The position numbers and the translations under genes were made by a program. From assembly GCA_032718475.1 (NCBI GenBank), contig JAUCBJ010005929.1, forward strand, positions 1 to 21,499: a DNA stretch of 21,499 nucleotides, read 5' to 3'. Below, piece by piece: positions 1 through 8,757 of this stretch. The notes under the pieces are model-generated. The model saw only the letters and a program-made list of their open reading frames with translations. It ran no database searches and was not told where the DNA came from. The DNA comes from Nemertoderma westbladi. Its lineage: Eukaryota > Xenacoelomorpha > Nemertodermatida > Nemertodermatidae. Positions within the stretch are counted from its first letter, which is position 1. Each line of letters starts with the position of its first letter.

Positions 1-550
1 AAAATAATTATCTGGGTAGGTCTCTGTTTCAACTCTTAGAGATTATTTTACCCATTAACTTAACTTAGTGCAGGTGAACCCCTTTAGGTAAGGAGAAAAA
101 TATACTGAATCATGAAATAATACAACCAGCCAAAAAGATACAAAAGGTATATTTTAGTAGCTTAATATATTAATTAACAAATATATTTAACTAGTTCCCT
201 CCCCACTATTAAATACTATATATATTTATACTTGTTTTCCACACTGTTTATTCCACACTGTACCGTTTCTAGGTTAATTGTATTTCTTTGTTTTATATAA
301 AACACTTAAATCCCTATTTATTTTATTATTAATAAACAGGGTTGGTTTTTTATTTGATTTATTTCTAGTTGTATGAGTAATTAATTAATTATGTTGATCT
401 TTTGAAAATTAGCTAAGATTAAATTATTATTAAGACATCTACATTAGCAATCTATATTTTTTCTCATCTCAACACCATTTTCATGTAGTTGTTAGTTAAA
501 AGCACCGACATGTGCTTTACTGCGCACGTAGTTGAATCCAATTGAAAGTG
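1..550. other. AT-rich intergenic stretch, nothing recognised
   Basis: This stretch is strongly AT-rich with short homopolymer runs and no long open frame. I see no tandem repeat, hairpin or conserved coding motif. It ends at the target-site copy of the solo LTR that begins at 556. Confidence 0.6.
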
Positions 551-555
551 GTTTT
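551..555. repeat. Target-site duplication GTTTT, left copy
   Basis: GTTTT directly precedes the LTR start TGTGAC at 556. The same five bases follow the LTR end at 1192-1196. A 5-bp duplication is usual for LTR retrotransposons. Confidence 0.8.
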
Positions 556-1191
556 TGTGACGGGATCAAGGGATCCCGACCGGATTTGCCTATTACGCGT
601 CACCGAGTTTACCTTTGGGTGATACCTAGGCCGAGGCCGTTGCAGTAAAACGATAAGAGTTAATTGATGTTTCTTGATGTTCGGATAATGAATATATATG
701 TGATAACACAGTAAGAGTTACAGTTAGGCAGCATTGATATATGATGGATGCTGTACCGGTAAATATATGTATTGGTGACAGTGACGGTATAGAATATCAC
801 CGGTCTGCACTGAACTGACGACTGAGTAACTGAACCGGTAATGTTATGCATTGACAATATATATGTAATCATTTCTACACTACTGTGGCCTTTCGTCCAG
901 TGGATGCTCTCCCCCGCCCCTATTGGCTGATAATCTACTTCACGCCTCTCACCTCTCTGAGAGTGCTTCCCCCCCCCCCCCCCCCCCCCCCTGTTGGCCC
1001 CTGTTGGTTATTTTCCCTCCCGAGGTGGTTTGACCTCTAACCTCCCTTTGTGTGGCTTTGGGTTCGTGTTATCCCCGGTTATTGGTTGTGATACGAGATT
1101 GATTATTACCAATCTCGACTCCAATATTGCTGAAAAGGCGCCACTGTCCTAACTTTGTGAGGGTAATGCAGCGGAATTGAATCCGCTCACA
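556..1191 (-). mobile_element. Solo LTR (BEL/Pao-like family), inverted orientation
   Basis: The 636-bp segment starts TGTGACGGGATC and ends ATCCGCTCACA on the plus strand. It is flanked by perfect GTTTT duplications and has no internal region, so it is a solo LTR left by LTR-LTR recombination. Both edges resemble the LTRs of the element at 2985-8283 (TGTGAC..GGATC at one edge, an AATTGAATCCGCT-like block at the other), so I place it in a related family and infer the same minus orientation. It contains a GGCCG-rich hairpin near 630 and a run of 23 C (969-991). Its middle matches the LTR fragment at 14794-15608 in opposite orientation, for example around the imperfect palindrome GAGATTG..CAATCTC near 1095. 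The short open frames inside it are not genes. Confidence 0.82.
969..991. repeat. Homopolymer run of 23 C
   Basis: Unbroken C run inside the solo LTR, reading as G on the element's sense strand. The related LTR fragment at 14794-15608 also carries a long G run (14886-14907) on its sense strand, although the immediately flanking bases differ. Confidence 0.95.
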
Positions 1192-1196
1192 GTTTT
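1192..1196. repeat. Target-site duplication GTTTT, right copy
   Basis: Matches 551-555 exactly and directly follows the LTR end CTCACA at 1191. Confidence 0.8.
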
Positions 1197-1440
1197 CACT
1201 GCGTAATCTTCGCAATTTTATGCTATAATTGAAACCACAATAAAAATAGAATTATTTAATACACCGGGGAAACTTTAGTTGTTTTTTTTACGCCCGTGAG
1301 ATTGTGGATATTTCACGAGGGCGTCAACTTGGAAAAGTAACTAATGGCGTAATGGAAAAATGGAATAAACAAGTTATTTTCTGGTGGATTGCTACGGTGT
1401 TGATTTACCGCCATTTTCCTTTTTTCATTTCTAATTAATA
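1197..1440. other. Intergenic, AT-rich, with one short hairpin
   Basis: No gene is visible. ACGCCCGTGA near 1290 and TCACGAGGGCGT ending at 1324 form an imperfect inverted repeat around a short spacer. I see no target duplication around it and do not assign it to an element. Confidence 0.5.
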
Positions 1441-1502
1441 TTTACTTTACTTTTCATTTCTCTTCTCTTAAAATTTACTTTACTTTTGATTCCTATTTTA
1501 TA
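1441..1502 (-). repeat. Two inverted copies of the 31-bp minisatellite unit
   Basis: TTTACTTTACTTTT occurs twice here, the second time followed by GATTCCTATTTTATA. This is the reverse complement of the unit that fills 1692-2554. A spacer of about 190 bp separates the stub from the array, so stub and array form an inverted repeat with one arm much longer than the other. Confidence 0.8.
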
Positions 1503-1691
1503 GATTCGATTCAACGCTGTGATGATAGATTTGTTATGTGTGTTCTTACAGCTAACCCTAAGTTAGGTGAGAACTTGGTTATTGGTTAGGCATTGGGTTG
1601 CTTATCCGAGGATTTCTAATAATAAAGAAAAATCAATACGCAAATCAGCCTGTAGGCCATGGAACATAAATTGAAATAATTGACACGTAAT

Positions 1692-2554
1692 CAGAAATAA
1701 AAAGTAAAGTTAATAAAATAGGAATAAAAGTAAAGTAAAGTTTATAAAATAGGAATAAAAAGTAAAGTTAATAAAATAGGAATAAAAGTAAAGTAAAGTT
1801 AATAAAATAGGAATAAAAAGTAAAGTTAATAAAATAGGAATAAAAAGTAAAGTAAAGTTAATAAAATAGGAATAAAAGTAAAGTAAAGTTAATAAAATAG
1901 GAATAAAAGTAAAGTAAAGTTAATAAAATAGGAATAAAAGTAAAGTAAAGTTAATAAAATAGGAATAAAAGTAAAGTAAAGTTAATAAAATAGGAATAAA
2001 AGTAAAGTAAAGTTAATAAAATAGGAATAAAAGTAAAGTAAAGTTAATAAAATAGGAATAAAAGTAAAGTAAAGTTAATAAAATAGGAATAAAAAGTAAA
2101 GTAAAGTTAATAAAATAGGAATAAAAGTAAAGTAAAGTTAATAAAATAGGAATAAAAGTAAAGTAAAGGTAATAAAATAGGAATAAAAGTAAAGAAAAGT
2201 TGATAAAATAGGAATAAAAGGAAAATAAAGTTAATAAAATAGGAATAAAAGTAAAGTAAAGTTAATAAAATAGGAATAAAAGTAAAGTAAAGTTAATAAA
2301 ATAGGAATAAAAGTTAATAAAATAGGAATAAAAATAAAGTAAAGTTAATAAAATAGGAATAAAAGTAAAGTAAAGTTAATAAAATAGGAATAAAAGTAAA
2401 GTAAAGTTAATAAAATAGGAATAAAAGTAAAGTAAAGTTAATAAAATAGGAATAAAAAGTAAAGTTAATAAAATAGGAATAAAAAGTAAAGTAAAGTTAA
2501 TAAAATAGGAATAAAAAGTAATGAAAAGTTAATAAAACAGGAATGAAAAGTAAA
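1692..2554 (+). repeat. AT-rich minisatellite, about 31-bp unit, about 28 copies
   Basis: The core AATAAAATAGGAATAAAA alternates with one or two AGTAAAG blocks. The commonest unit is 31 bp. Shorter units lack one GTAAA block and a few carry an extra A. Copies near 2167-2230 and 2515-2554 have more substitutions (for example AAGGTAATAA, AACAGGAATGAA), as expected at older or edge copies. It contains no sustained open frame. Confidence 0.95.
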
Positions 2555-2901
2555 TCGTCATCGTCAGATAAATTTTTTGTTAATAAAATTTAATACTATT
2601 TATAACAAACCTAAAAAATTAACATAAATTTGCAGCGCCACCTAGCGGTGCAGAAATATTTTCACAAAATTTCGCCTGATAGTTATGTTGCCCCATCTTT
2701 GATCTATCATATAAAAAACTTCCATGTGATTAGATTCCAAACTGGAGAAGCCTTAAGGTTTTAAGCGCAACCAAGGTTTTTTTTATGTTAACTAGTATTA
2801 ACTAATATTAAATAGCGAAAAATAAAATTTTTCTGACCTGTCATGTAGAATAGCATCTTAGGTACCTATATTCCAAATTGTAGCCAAAACCAAACAAAAT
2901 T
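2555..2901. other. Intergenic stretch left of the LINE remnant
   Basis: AT-rich sequence with no open frame of note. The only distinct motif is GCGCCACCTAGCGG (2635-2648), discussed as a CTCF-like site. A TAG at 2881-2883 lies upstream in the LINE frame, so the LINE remnant may extend a little further left but cannot be traced. Confidence 0.5.
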
Positions 2902-2984
2902 GAAACGCTGAGAGTGATAAATCGAAGAGTTGTCCGAAAATTGTCTTGTCTCGTCTTAACACAACACAATGATGGCACTATGAA
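2902..2984 (+). pseudogene. LINE (non-LTR retrotransposon) endonuclease remnant, left half
   Basis: This short segment reads as open frame and ends in QHNDGTM just before the LTR element insertion. Read on to the sequence beyond the insertion at 8289, the same frame gives NLSDH followed by ALVATF. An SDHxPL/SDHxAL motif closes the apurinic-type endonuclease domain of many LINE ORF2 proteins. The segment is too short to classify alone; the call rests on its continuation at 8289-8757. The insertion lies between this half and its partner. Confidence 0.5.
2980..2984. repeat. Target-site duplication ATGAA, left copy
   Basis: ATGAA directly precedes the LTR edge TGTGAC at 2985 and recurs at 8284-8288 directly after the other outer LTR edge. 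Confidence 0.88.
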
Positions 2985-3574
2985 TGTGACGGGATCCGAG
3001 TTGGCGAGGATCCTGACTGGATTTTGTGTAGTGGTTCATAAGCGTCACCGCGTGCTAATGGCTGAAGGCTTGGGGCTGAAAGGCCGAAGGCCGATATAAT
3101 AAACTGAGTTAATAACTGAGTCCGTGATTATTAGTAATGTCAGATATATGAGCATCAGTAATGCAGCACAATAATAGCAGTAATGGCGACGGTTGAAAAC
3201 CGGTTGACTTCTACACTCTACATAGCCAACTGAAGCACAATTAACAGAGTAACGGTTATATATATTACATGGGATACAAATTCCTACCTATGTTTGGCCT
3301 ACCAATGCTTGCGTGATAATTAATGGTAAACCACCCCATCATTGGTTTAACTGTTCCCTGGCCAATCCCATTTTCCCCTGGCCCTATGCTAGCTTCCCCC
3401 TGAGATGAGCTAATGTGCTGGCATCTCTCTCTCTCTAGCCGGCAATGTATATTGCCCTGGTGTCTTCGGTATGCGATATTATATTGGTAATATCGCATAT
3501 CCCCAATTATTATTCGTAAATTATACCTTTCTCCATTTTACACTGGGTGGTGCAGCAAATTGGATCCGCTAACA
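2985..3574 (-). repeat. 3' LTR of the BEL/Pao-like element
   Basis: 590 bp, TGTGACGGGATCC at the left and GGATCCGCTAACA at the right on the plus strand. It is collinear with 7705-8283. It contains a perfect 12-bp hairpin (3470-3481 with 3488-3499), a small palindrome GGCAATGTATATTGCC, a CT dinucleotide run near 3426 and a GGCCGAAGGCC hairpin near 3081. The open frames overlapping it are not genes. Confidence 0.88.
3470..3499. repeat. 12-bp perfect hairpin within the LTR
   Basis: TATGCGATATTA and TAATATCGCATA are exact reverse complements separated by TATTGG. The other LTR has the same structure near 8190-8219 with one change (TAATATTGCATA), which still allows a G:U pair in RNA. It could be an RNA stem in the R/U5 region or merely an AT-rich palindrome. 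Confidence 0.75.
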
Positions 3575-3586
3575 CCCCTCCCCACC
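3575..3586 (-). promoter_or_regulatory. Polypurine tract (plus-strand primer) of the element
   Basis: On the element strand GGTGGGGAGGGG abuts the start of the 3' LTR (TGTTAGCGG). A purine run in exactly this place primes second-strand synthesis in LTR retrotransposons. It supports the orientation and the 3' LTR edge. Confidence 0.75.
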
Positions 3587-5010
3587 ATGCTATCTTCCCG
3601 GTGAGAACATAGCATCAACTTAAAGTGCGCTCCAATTCCGCTGGAATCCAATCTAACATTGGATGTGGGGTGGAGTTCTTTTCTTGGGGCCAGTTTTCCA
3701 GACTGACCCCTCTGGGTCTGTTCTCACTACCCACCCTTGGTACATCTGCGAGCTACAGTAAGTTGTACCAAGGCATCTGGCGTCTCTGTTTAGACGATCG
3801 CCCTTCTTCCTCACCCTATTTTCTAACCCGGACACCATCGTCCAATCTCCTCACCCCTCACCTCGTTACTCCCATAGGACTCATCCTCCATTCTGCTCGC
3901 TCCCCACACTTGAATCTCGCGCCCTTCACCTTTCCTCAAACCCCCTATTCTCAACATCGCTACCATACCATACTAATCACTCAACCCCGTTTCATTCTCA
4001 CTCTCCATACTCCTGTTGGGTTCCCACAGTCTTGCATACATGCACTGTATATGTGGTAAGTGGGTCCTTGTCTCGTCCTCGTGTTTCAGTCAATTAGTCC
4101 CCAGTCGCAGTAGCTAATAGGAAAAGGTTATATGTGACTATAGTACATATGTGGTGGTTTTGCACTACGATTGATTATTTTATAAATCTTATTTATATTA
4201 TTTATAATTAGGGCGGGAATATTTTACTTTAGTTTACAATTCCGGCGCTGCCTTCCAGGCATCCTGATGCTTTCTCGTCATTAAATGACGTCAGCGGACA
4301 ACATCCGGAGCGTTGGTCTAGAATTTTATCCCATCCTTCCAGTTCATCGCAGTTCTTATCTTTTATCCTCGTCCTGGCTTGGACGCTCGCTGCCATCCCG
4401 TTTGTTCTTAGTCGCGGATGTACTTGCCGCCACGGCTTTACTAATCCCTGTTGTCAGTTCCCTGGGTGCGGTTGTTATCATCTCTAGATATTGCTTCACT
4501 GGTGGTCCCATCAAGTGTCCCTCCTACCCATACCCCAGGTTGTGCCCCTCGGGACGTTTCTTATCTCACAGGATATGAGCTCTCATAATAAATCCTAAAC
4601 TCTGCCCTGTTGTTCAATGACCACACATCCAGGTGTCGCTGGGTATTGGTGACCCCTCCGTGCGGCGCGATTGTCGTTACCTCCCGGCAGCCTGGCGGGC
4701 GAACAGTAATTTCCTCCCGGTCGACCCAGGTTTTCCTTTACATGGAACATTCCACCACTTTACGACACAGTGGAGGAGCCTGCTGATCGTTTTATCCACC
4801 TTTATCCAGTGTCCCATGGATCCCCACTAGCCAGTACCTTTGTAACCGTTTCTCCACTATCCCACTCTCTCACCAAAGGTAAGGCTCAGTATGAAAAGAG
4901 ACGACCAATTCTACCTGAATAAGTGTTAAAATCTGGGATTGCCTACCCCTTTCTCCTCTTCCTCCCTATGTGTTGATATTCTCTCTAACCCATGTGACTT
5001 GTCCGTTACC
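3587..5010. other. Internal region of the LTR element, no recognised coding domain
   Basis: Moderate GC, with pyrimidine-rich segments on the plus strand and frames of 65-144 codons on either strand (for example 3625-4059 and 4285-4578 plus). None shows a reverse transcriptase, RNase H, integrase or envelope motif I recognise, and none is sustained on the element's sense strand. It occupies the place where the 3' half of pol would be expected. It is either strongly decayed or replaced by unrelated DNA. Confidence 0.5.
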
Positions 5011-5224
5011 CTTTAATCATGACTCTAGGCTATATATGGTCCCATTGACCCGGCATTAGTACTTTAGCATATAGTGCTCATCAGATGTACATAATGTGTA
5101 CTCATCTAATCCTAAATGTGGTATTTATGTACCCTTATAATCCTAAATAATCTAATCCTAAATGTGGTACTACATACCCTTCTAATCCTAAATATAGTAC
5201 GTATTATGTACTACTATTGGTCCC

Positions 5225-5745
5225 ATTGACACGGCATTAGTGCGTATGTAATTATATACATTAGTACAGGTGTACTCTTCAGACGTATGTATTGTATATA
5301 CGTTTGTACTCATCAAGCGTACGTAATTGTGTCTACCTACTCCTAAATATTATGTACGTTAGTACAGGTGTACTCATCAGATGTATGTATTGTATATATG
5401 TTAGTACATTTGTACCCATCGGACGTACGTAATATTCATCTAGACCTAAATAACATGTACATTGGTACAGGTGTACTCTTCAGACATATGTATTGTATAT
5501 ATGTTAGTACATTTGTACCCATCGGACGTACGTAATATTCATCTAGACCTAAATAACATGTACATTGGTACAGGTGTACTCTTCAGACAGATGTATTGTA
5601 TGTATGTTAGTACGTTTGTACCCATCGGACGTACGTAATGTTCATCTAGACCTAAATAACATGTACGTTGGTACAGGTGTACTCATCAGACGTATGTATT
5701 GTATATACGTTAGTACGTTTGTACCCATCGGACGTACGTAATTGT
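5225..5745. repeat. 103-bp tandem repeat inside the LTR element
   Basis: The block TTAGTAC(A/G)TTTGTACCC starts at 5401, 5504, 5607 and 5710, an exact 103-bp spacing. Each unit holds ATCGGACGTACGTAAT, a TCATCTAGACCTAAATAA block and GGTACAGGTGTACTC. A more diverged unit precedes 5401, and loosely related TAATCCTAAAT motifs reach back to about 5110. Units are rich in the self-complementary steps GTAC and ACGT. Confidence 0.88.
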
Positions 5746-5974
5746 ATTTTTATTTTGTTATTTTTATATTTTATTTTTGTGGGAAGGGTGTATCACCCTC
5801 ATTCCCACCCCCCTCAGTCCAATTTATTGGACGACTCATCAACCTAGGGGCGATTCTTCCAGCAGGCAACTTTCCCACTGCCCTCTTGTAGGTCTTCTTA
5901 TTATTCGCCCCACTCTCCTTGTCTATCCTAGCTCCCTCGGATCTGACCATTACATCACCCCACAGAACTCCTCA

Positions 5975-6055
5975 TCGTCCCCTGGTGGCAGAATGCCACC
6001 CTTCATCTTGTCATCACTTGGCGGAAGAATGCCACCCTTCATCTCATCGTCACTG
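5975..6055. repeat. Two copies of a 39-bp repeat
   Basis: AGAATGCCACCCTTCATCT occurs at about 5990 and 6027, each followed by a CATC-rich stretch and ending in CACTTGG or CACTGG. The length is a multiple of three and so keeps the antisense frame open. Confidence 0.7.
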
Positions 6056-6329
6056 GTACATTCCACCTCTGCTGGCCTCCCCCTCAATATGTGCGCTGGC
6101 ATTAAAGCCCCCCATGACCCTTGGTCATCCTTCAGTACGCATTATGGCTTACCATTTAATGCCCCCTCGCATTCTGCCAGCCCCGTGTTCAACACATCTC
6201 ATTTAACTTCCCCGTTCCCGTCACCCTTCATCATCGACTCCTCTCCCTTTGGATCAACCTTCTTATGTTTCTTCCTTTTCCTACTTATCTTCTTATTCGA
6301 TCCCCCTGGTATCTGTACACTCTTTAATT

Positions 6330-6505
6330 GGATCGGCGTCTCTTCCGGATATCTCTCCGGATATCTTGCCGTCCACTCTTCCCCATCCTTGTACCAGACT
6401 GGCGTCTCTTCCGGACATTTCCCTGGATATCTCAATGTCCACTCTTCCCCATCCTCGTATCAGACCAGCATCTCTTCTGGACATCTCTCCGGATATCTCG
6501 TCATT
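6330..6505. repeat. Three copies of a 66-bp repeat inside the LTR element
   Basis: GGCGTCTCTTCCGGA (with variants) opens each unit at about 6333, 6399 and 6465, followed by a TCCGGATATCT-like block and CACTCTTCCCCATCC. The 66-bp length is a multiple of three, so several frames stay open on both strands. On the sense strand the repeat reads as a degenerate Gly/Arg/Asp-rich peptide (GRDA, GWGRVD). Confidence 0.8.
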
Positions 6506-6753
6506 CACTCTCTTGCTGTTGCTTCTCGTCCTATCTCTTCTACCAACGGCATTTCTCTGGACTCATTCTCCACCCTTTCCACTATGCGCGGTTCCAGATC
6601 CATACCCGCCCTTGACTCCTGATATCCTTCCCCGTGCCGCTTCTCATATGGGATCTCCCCATTGCCTGTCTTTGACTTCTGCTCTACTTCCCCAATGGTA
6701 CCAGACAGCATGCATCCAGATGTTTCGGGTATGTGAAATGGAATGCTGGATTT

Positions 6754-7295
6754 AATAGGCCCAGTAAGCGTCCATCCAAATGGTGTTAGGATCGCCACTG
6801 GGTCCCGCTCCTTATCATTCCCAAATATCGTCTCTAGCCTCTCATGGGCTGTCGGGCAATCCATCCCAACTATCAGAGACACTGTTGGCACGTCGACGTC
6901 TGGTGTCGACAGGTCAATCGGCGCTCGACTTCAATCTTCGTCAGCCGCCTGGCATTGATGTTTATGAATTGAGTAATACGTATAGGGTCTGTAGTCACTC
7001 GATAGTTGGAATCGGGAGTAACAGCCCCTATCCGACACCTTCCTGTTCTCATTGGAAGAATTTCATCCTTGGCAGATATGGCGGTGACCGCCATCTTACT
7101 CGACCTCGTCTTTAGTTGTAGCCTATCTGCTATCCAGCTTTCCATCAACGTGAATGCTGCCCTACAGTCGATCAACATCAGTGTAGTTACTGATCACCCG
7201 TTCTCTCCCATCATCCTTACTGGCACGACTCCCAGTAACACTGTTCCTTGCTTCTTAAATTTCCCAGTACTCGTCACCATTGTTTGGCCTCCTAT
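6754..7295 (-). pseudogene. Decayed BEL/Pao-type protease region of pol
   Basis: On the minus strand the order of motifs is that of the BEL/Pao aspartic protease and its C-terminal linker: a GTVLLGVVPVRM strand, then LMLIDCRAAFT at the catalytic site, then ESWIADRLQL, and about 75 residues later SLIVGMDCPTAHERLET followed by TPFGWTLTGPI. BEL/Pao proteins have a D-S-G or D-T-G active site in a LLDSGSQ-like context and later an LIG.D motif with GW.L.GP. Here the active site reads D-C-R, there is an in-frame TGA just before it (near 7196), and the frame shifts between the CRHQTST stretch and the SLIVGMD motif near 6900. The product cannot be functional. A Ser/Arg-rich, frame-broken stretch at 7300-7704 on the same strand may be the end of gag; I see no CCHC knuckle in it. 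Confidence 0.75.
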
Positions 7296-7704
7296 CTTAG
7301 CGTCTTTGAGGATCCTTCTCGTGGCATTGTACCCGCGTCGTAGGCGATCGCTCGTCCCGACATCCCACTCCTAAATTCCTTGGCCTCCTCTCCTCGTCCA
7401 GCGTGGAAACGTCGCCCCACCGTTGCCGTTCTGGTGGACCGCTCGCTGTCTGTAGCCACTGGTTGGCTGACAACTCCAGTACTCATCTCGCCGCTCCCGT
7501 CCCATGTCAACTCGCGTCCCTCTTTTCGTACCCATCCGTCCTCCTCGACAACCGAACCGTCTTTCCTCGGCGAATCCGGTGTGGCGGGCCAGTACCGCCT
7601 CCCGAATTGTCGCATCTCTATCGCTCGGGGTGCATGGCAGACTCTCTCCCTTCTCCGAACTCTGGGGTGTTCGTTCGCTCATTGTGTTGTCGTTGGGTTT
7701 CAAC

Positions 7705-8283
7705 TGTGACAGGATCCGAGTTGGTGAGGATCCCGACCGGATTTTGTGTCATGGTTCATACGCATCGCCATGTGCTAATGGCTGAAGGCTTGGGGTGAAA
7801 TGCCGAAGGCCGATATAATAAACTGAGTTAATAACTGAGTCCGTGATTATTAGTAATGTCAGATATATGAGCATCCACAATAATAGCAGTAATGGCGACG
7901 GTTGAAAACCGTTTGACTTCTACACTCTACATAGCTAACTGAAGCACAATTAACAGAGTAATGGTTATATATATTACATGGGATACTCATTCCTACCTAT
8001 GTTTAGCCTACCAATGAATGCGCGATAATTAATGGTAAACCACCCCATCATTGGTTGATCTGTTCTCTAGCCAATCCCATTTCCCCCTGGCCTTAAGCTA
8101 GCTTCCCCCTGAGATGAGCTATTGTGCTGGCATCTCTCTCTCTCTCTAGCCAGCAATGTATATTGCCTTGGTGTCTTCGGTATGCGATATTATATTGGTA
8201 ATATTGCATATCCAATTATGATTCATAAATCATACCTTTCCCCATTTTCCGCTGGGTGGAACAGCGAATTAGATCCGCTAACA
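7705..8283 (-). repeat. 5' LTR of the BEL/Pao-like element
   Basis: 579 bp, collinear with 2985-3574, with edges TGTGACAGGATCC and GATCCGCTAACA on the plus strand. Compared with the other LTR it lacks a short block near the CAGTAATGCAGCA segment and has scattered substitutions. It abuts the right ATGAA duplication. Confidence 0.88.
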
Positions 8284-8288
8284 ATGAA
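8284..8288. repeat. Target-site duplication ATGAA, right copy
   Basis: Exact match to 2980-2984 and directly adjacent to the LTR edge GCTAACA at 8283. Confidence 0.88.
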
Positions 8289-8757
8289 TCTGTCTGACCA
8301 CTGAGCCCTTGTCGCGACTTTTTGTATTCCGCCATCATCGCATACAAGACAACTGTAAGCAGTAACAATGCTCAAAGAAAAACTCACCAGGTTCAATTGG
8401 AACCAAGCCACACCACTTCAGATTTCTCAATACCGATCTCTAATTTATGATTACATCATGACTATACTAAATCCAGACCACAGATATATCCCATGGGATA
8501 ATGCTAAACTTAATTTCATTTCAAAGGAACTACAGGATATCCTCCTTACATCAGTTTTAAAATTAATTCCATTACAAATGCCTGCAAAAAGACAAAGAAT
8601 ATCAGAATCAGGAATAACAGGCTAAAGAATTAAAATGGAGCTATACAAATTCTGGATATCTAGTGGGAAAGATAACAAAGCAACCTGGGGAAAGCTTTTA
8701 AATCTTCAAAACAGGGCCATAGACAACTCAAAAACGGTGCAACCTGTTCAACATTGA
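8289..8757 (+). pseudogene. LINE ORF2 remnant: end of endonuclease domain and linker, right half
   Basis: One frame runs through with only three stops: TGA straight after LSDH (8302-8304), a TAA near 8356, and TAA at 8623-8625. Readable pieces are LSDH/ALVATF, the end of the endonuclease; FNWNQATPLQISQYRSL, resembling the W-x-KA-x(n)-Y segment after it; and FWISSGKDNKATWGKLL, resembling the xWxxAGRPRxGPxF segment that precedes the reverse transcriptase in many LINEs. No RT motif follows before the TGA at 8755-8757, so the copy is truncated. The frame continues from 2902-2984 once the LTR insertion is removed. The exact clade is uncertain. Confidence 0.6.

Larger units (their letters stand above)
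2985..8283 (-). mobile_element. LTR retrotransposon, BEL/Pao-like, degenerate and probably non-autonomous
   Basis: The 5.3-kb element has two similar LTRs (7705-8283 as 5' LTR, 2985-3574 as 3' LTR in its own orientation), termini TGTTAG..TCACA, a polypurine tract next to the 3' LTR and a perfect 5-bp target duplication. Its only recognisable coding remnant is a protease region typical of BEL/Pao Pol (about 6754-7295). Less than 0.5 kb lies between the 5' LTR and that region, so most of gag is missing. Downstream (3587-6750) I find no reverse transcriptase, RNase H or integrase motif, only degenerate sequence and tandem repeats. No convincing primer-binding site (TGG start) follows the 5' LTR. 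The LTRs differ at about a dozen positions in their first 105 bp, several of them CpG to TpG/CpA, so the insertion is not recent. Confidence 0.85.

Noticed and set aside
3653-3838. Possible end of integrase/DUF5641-like domain on the element strand
   Set aside because: The 61-codon frame has one GWVVRTDPEG-like stretch, but no surrounding motif supports it.
3625-4059. 144-codon plus-strand frame inside the LTR element
   Set aside because: On the antisense strand of the element, Pro/Ser/His-rich from pyrimidine-rich DNA, and without a known motif.
5777-6622. 281-codon plus-strand frame
   Set aside because: It is antisense to the retroelement, pyrimidine-rich, and kept open by 39-bp and 66-bp repeats (multiples of three). 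No domain is recognisable, and overlapping frames of similar quality exist.
7680-7704. Primer-binding site next to the 5' LTR
   Set aside because: The sequence after the LTR on the element strand is GTTGAAACCCAACG, without the TGG expected for pairing to a tRNA 3' end. I cannot match it to a tRNA.
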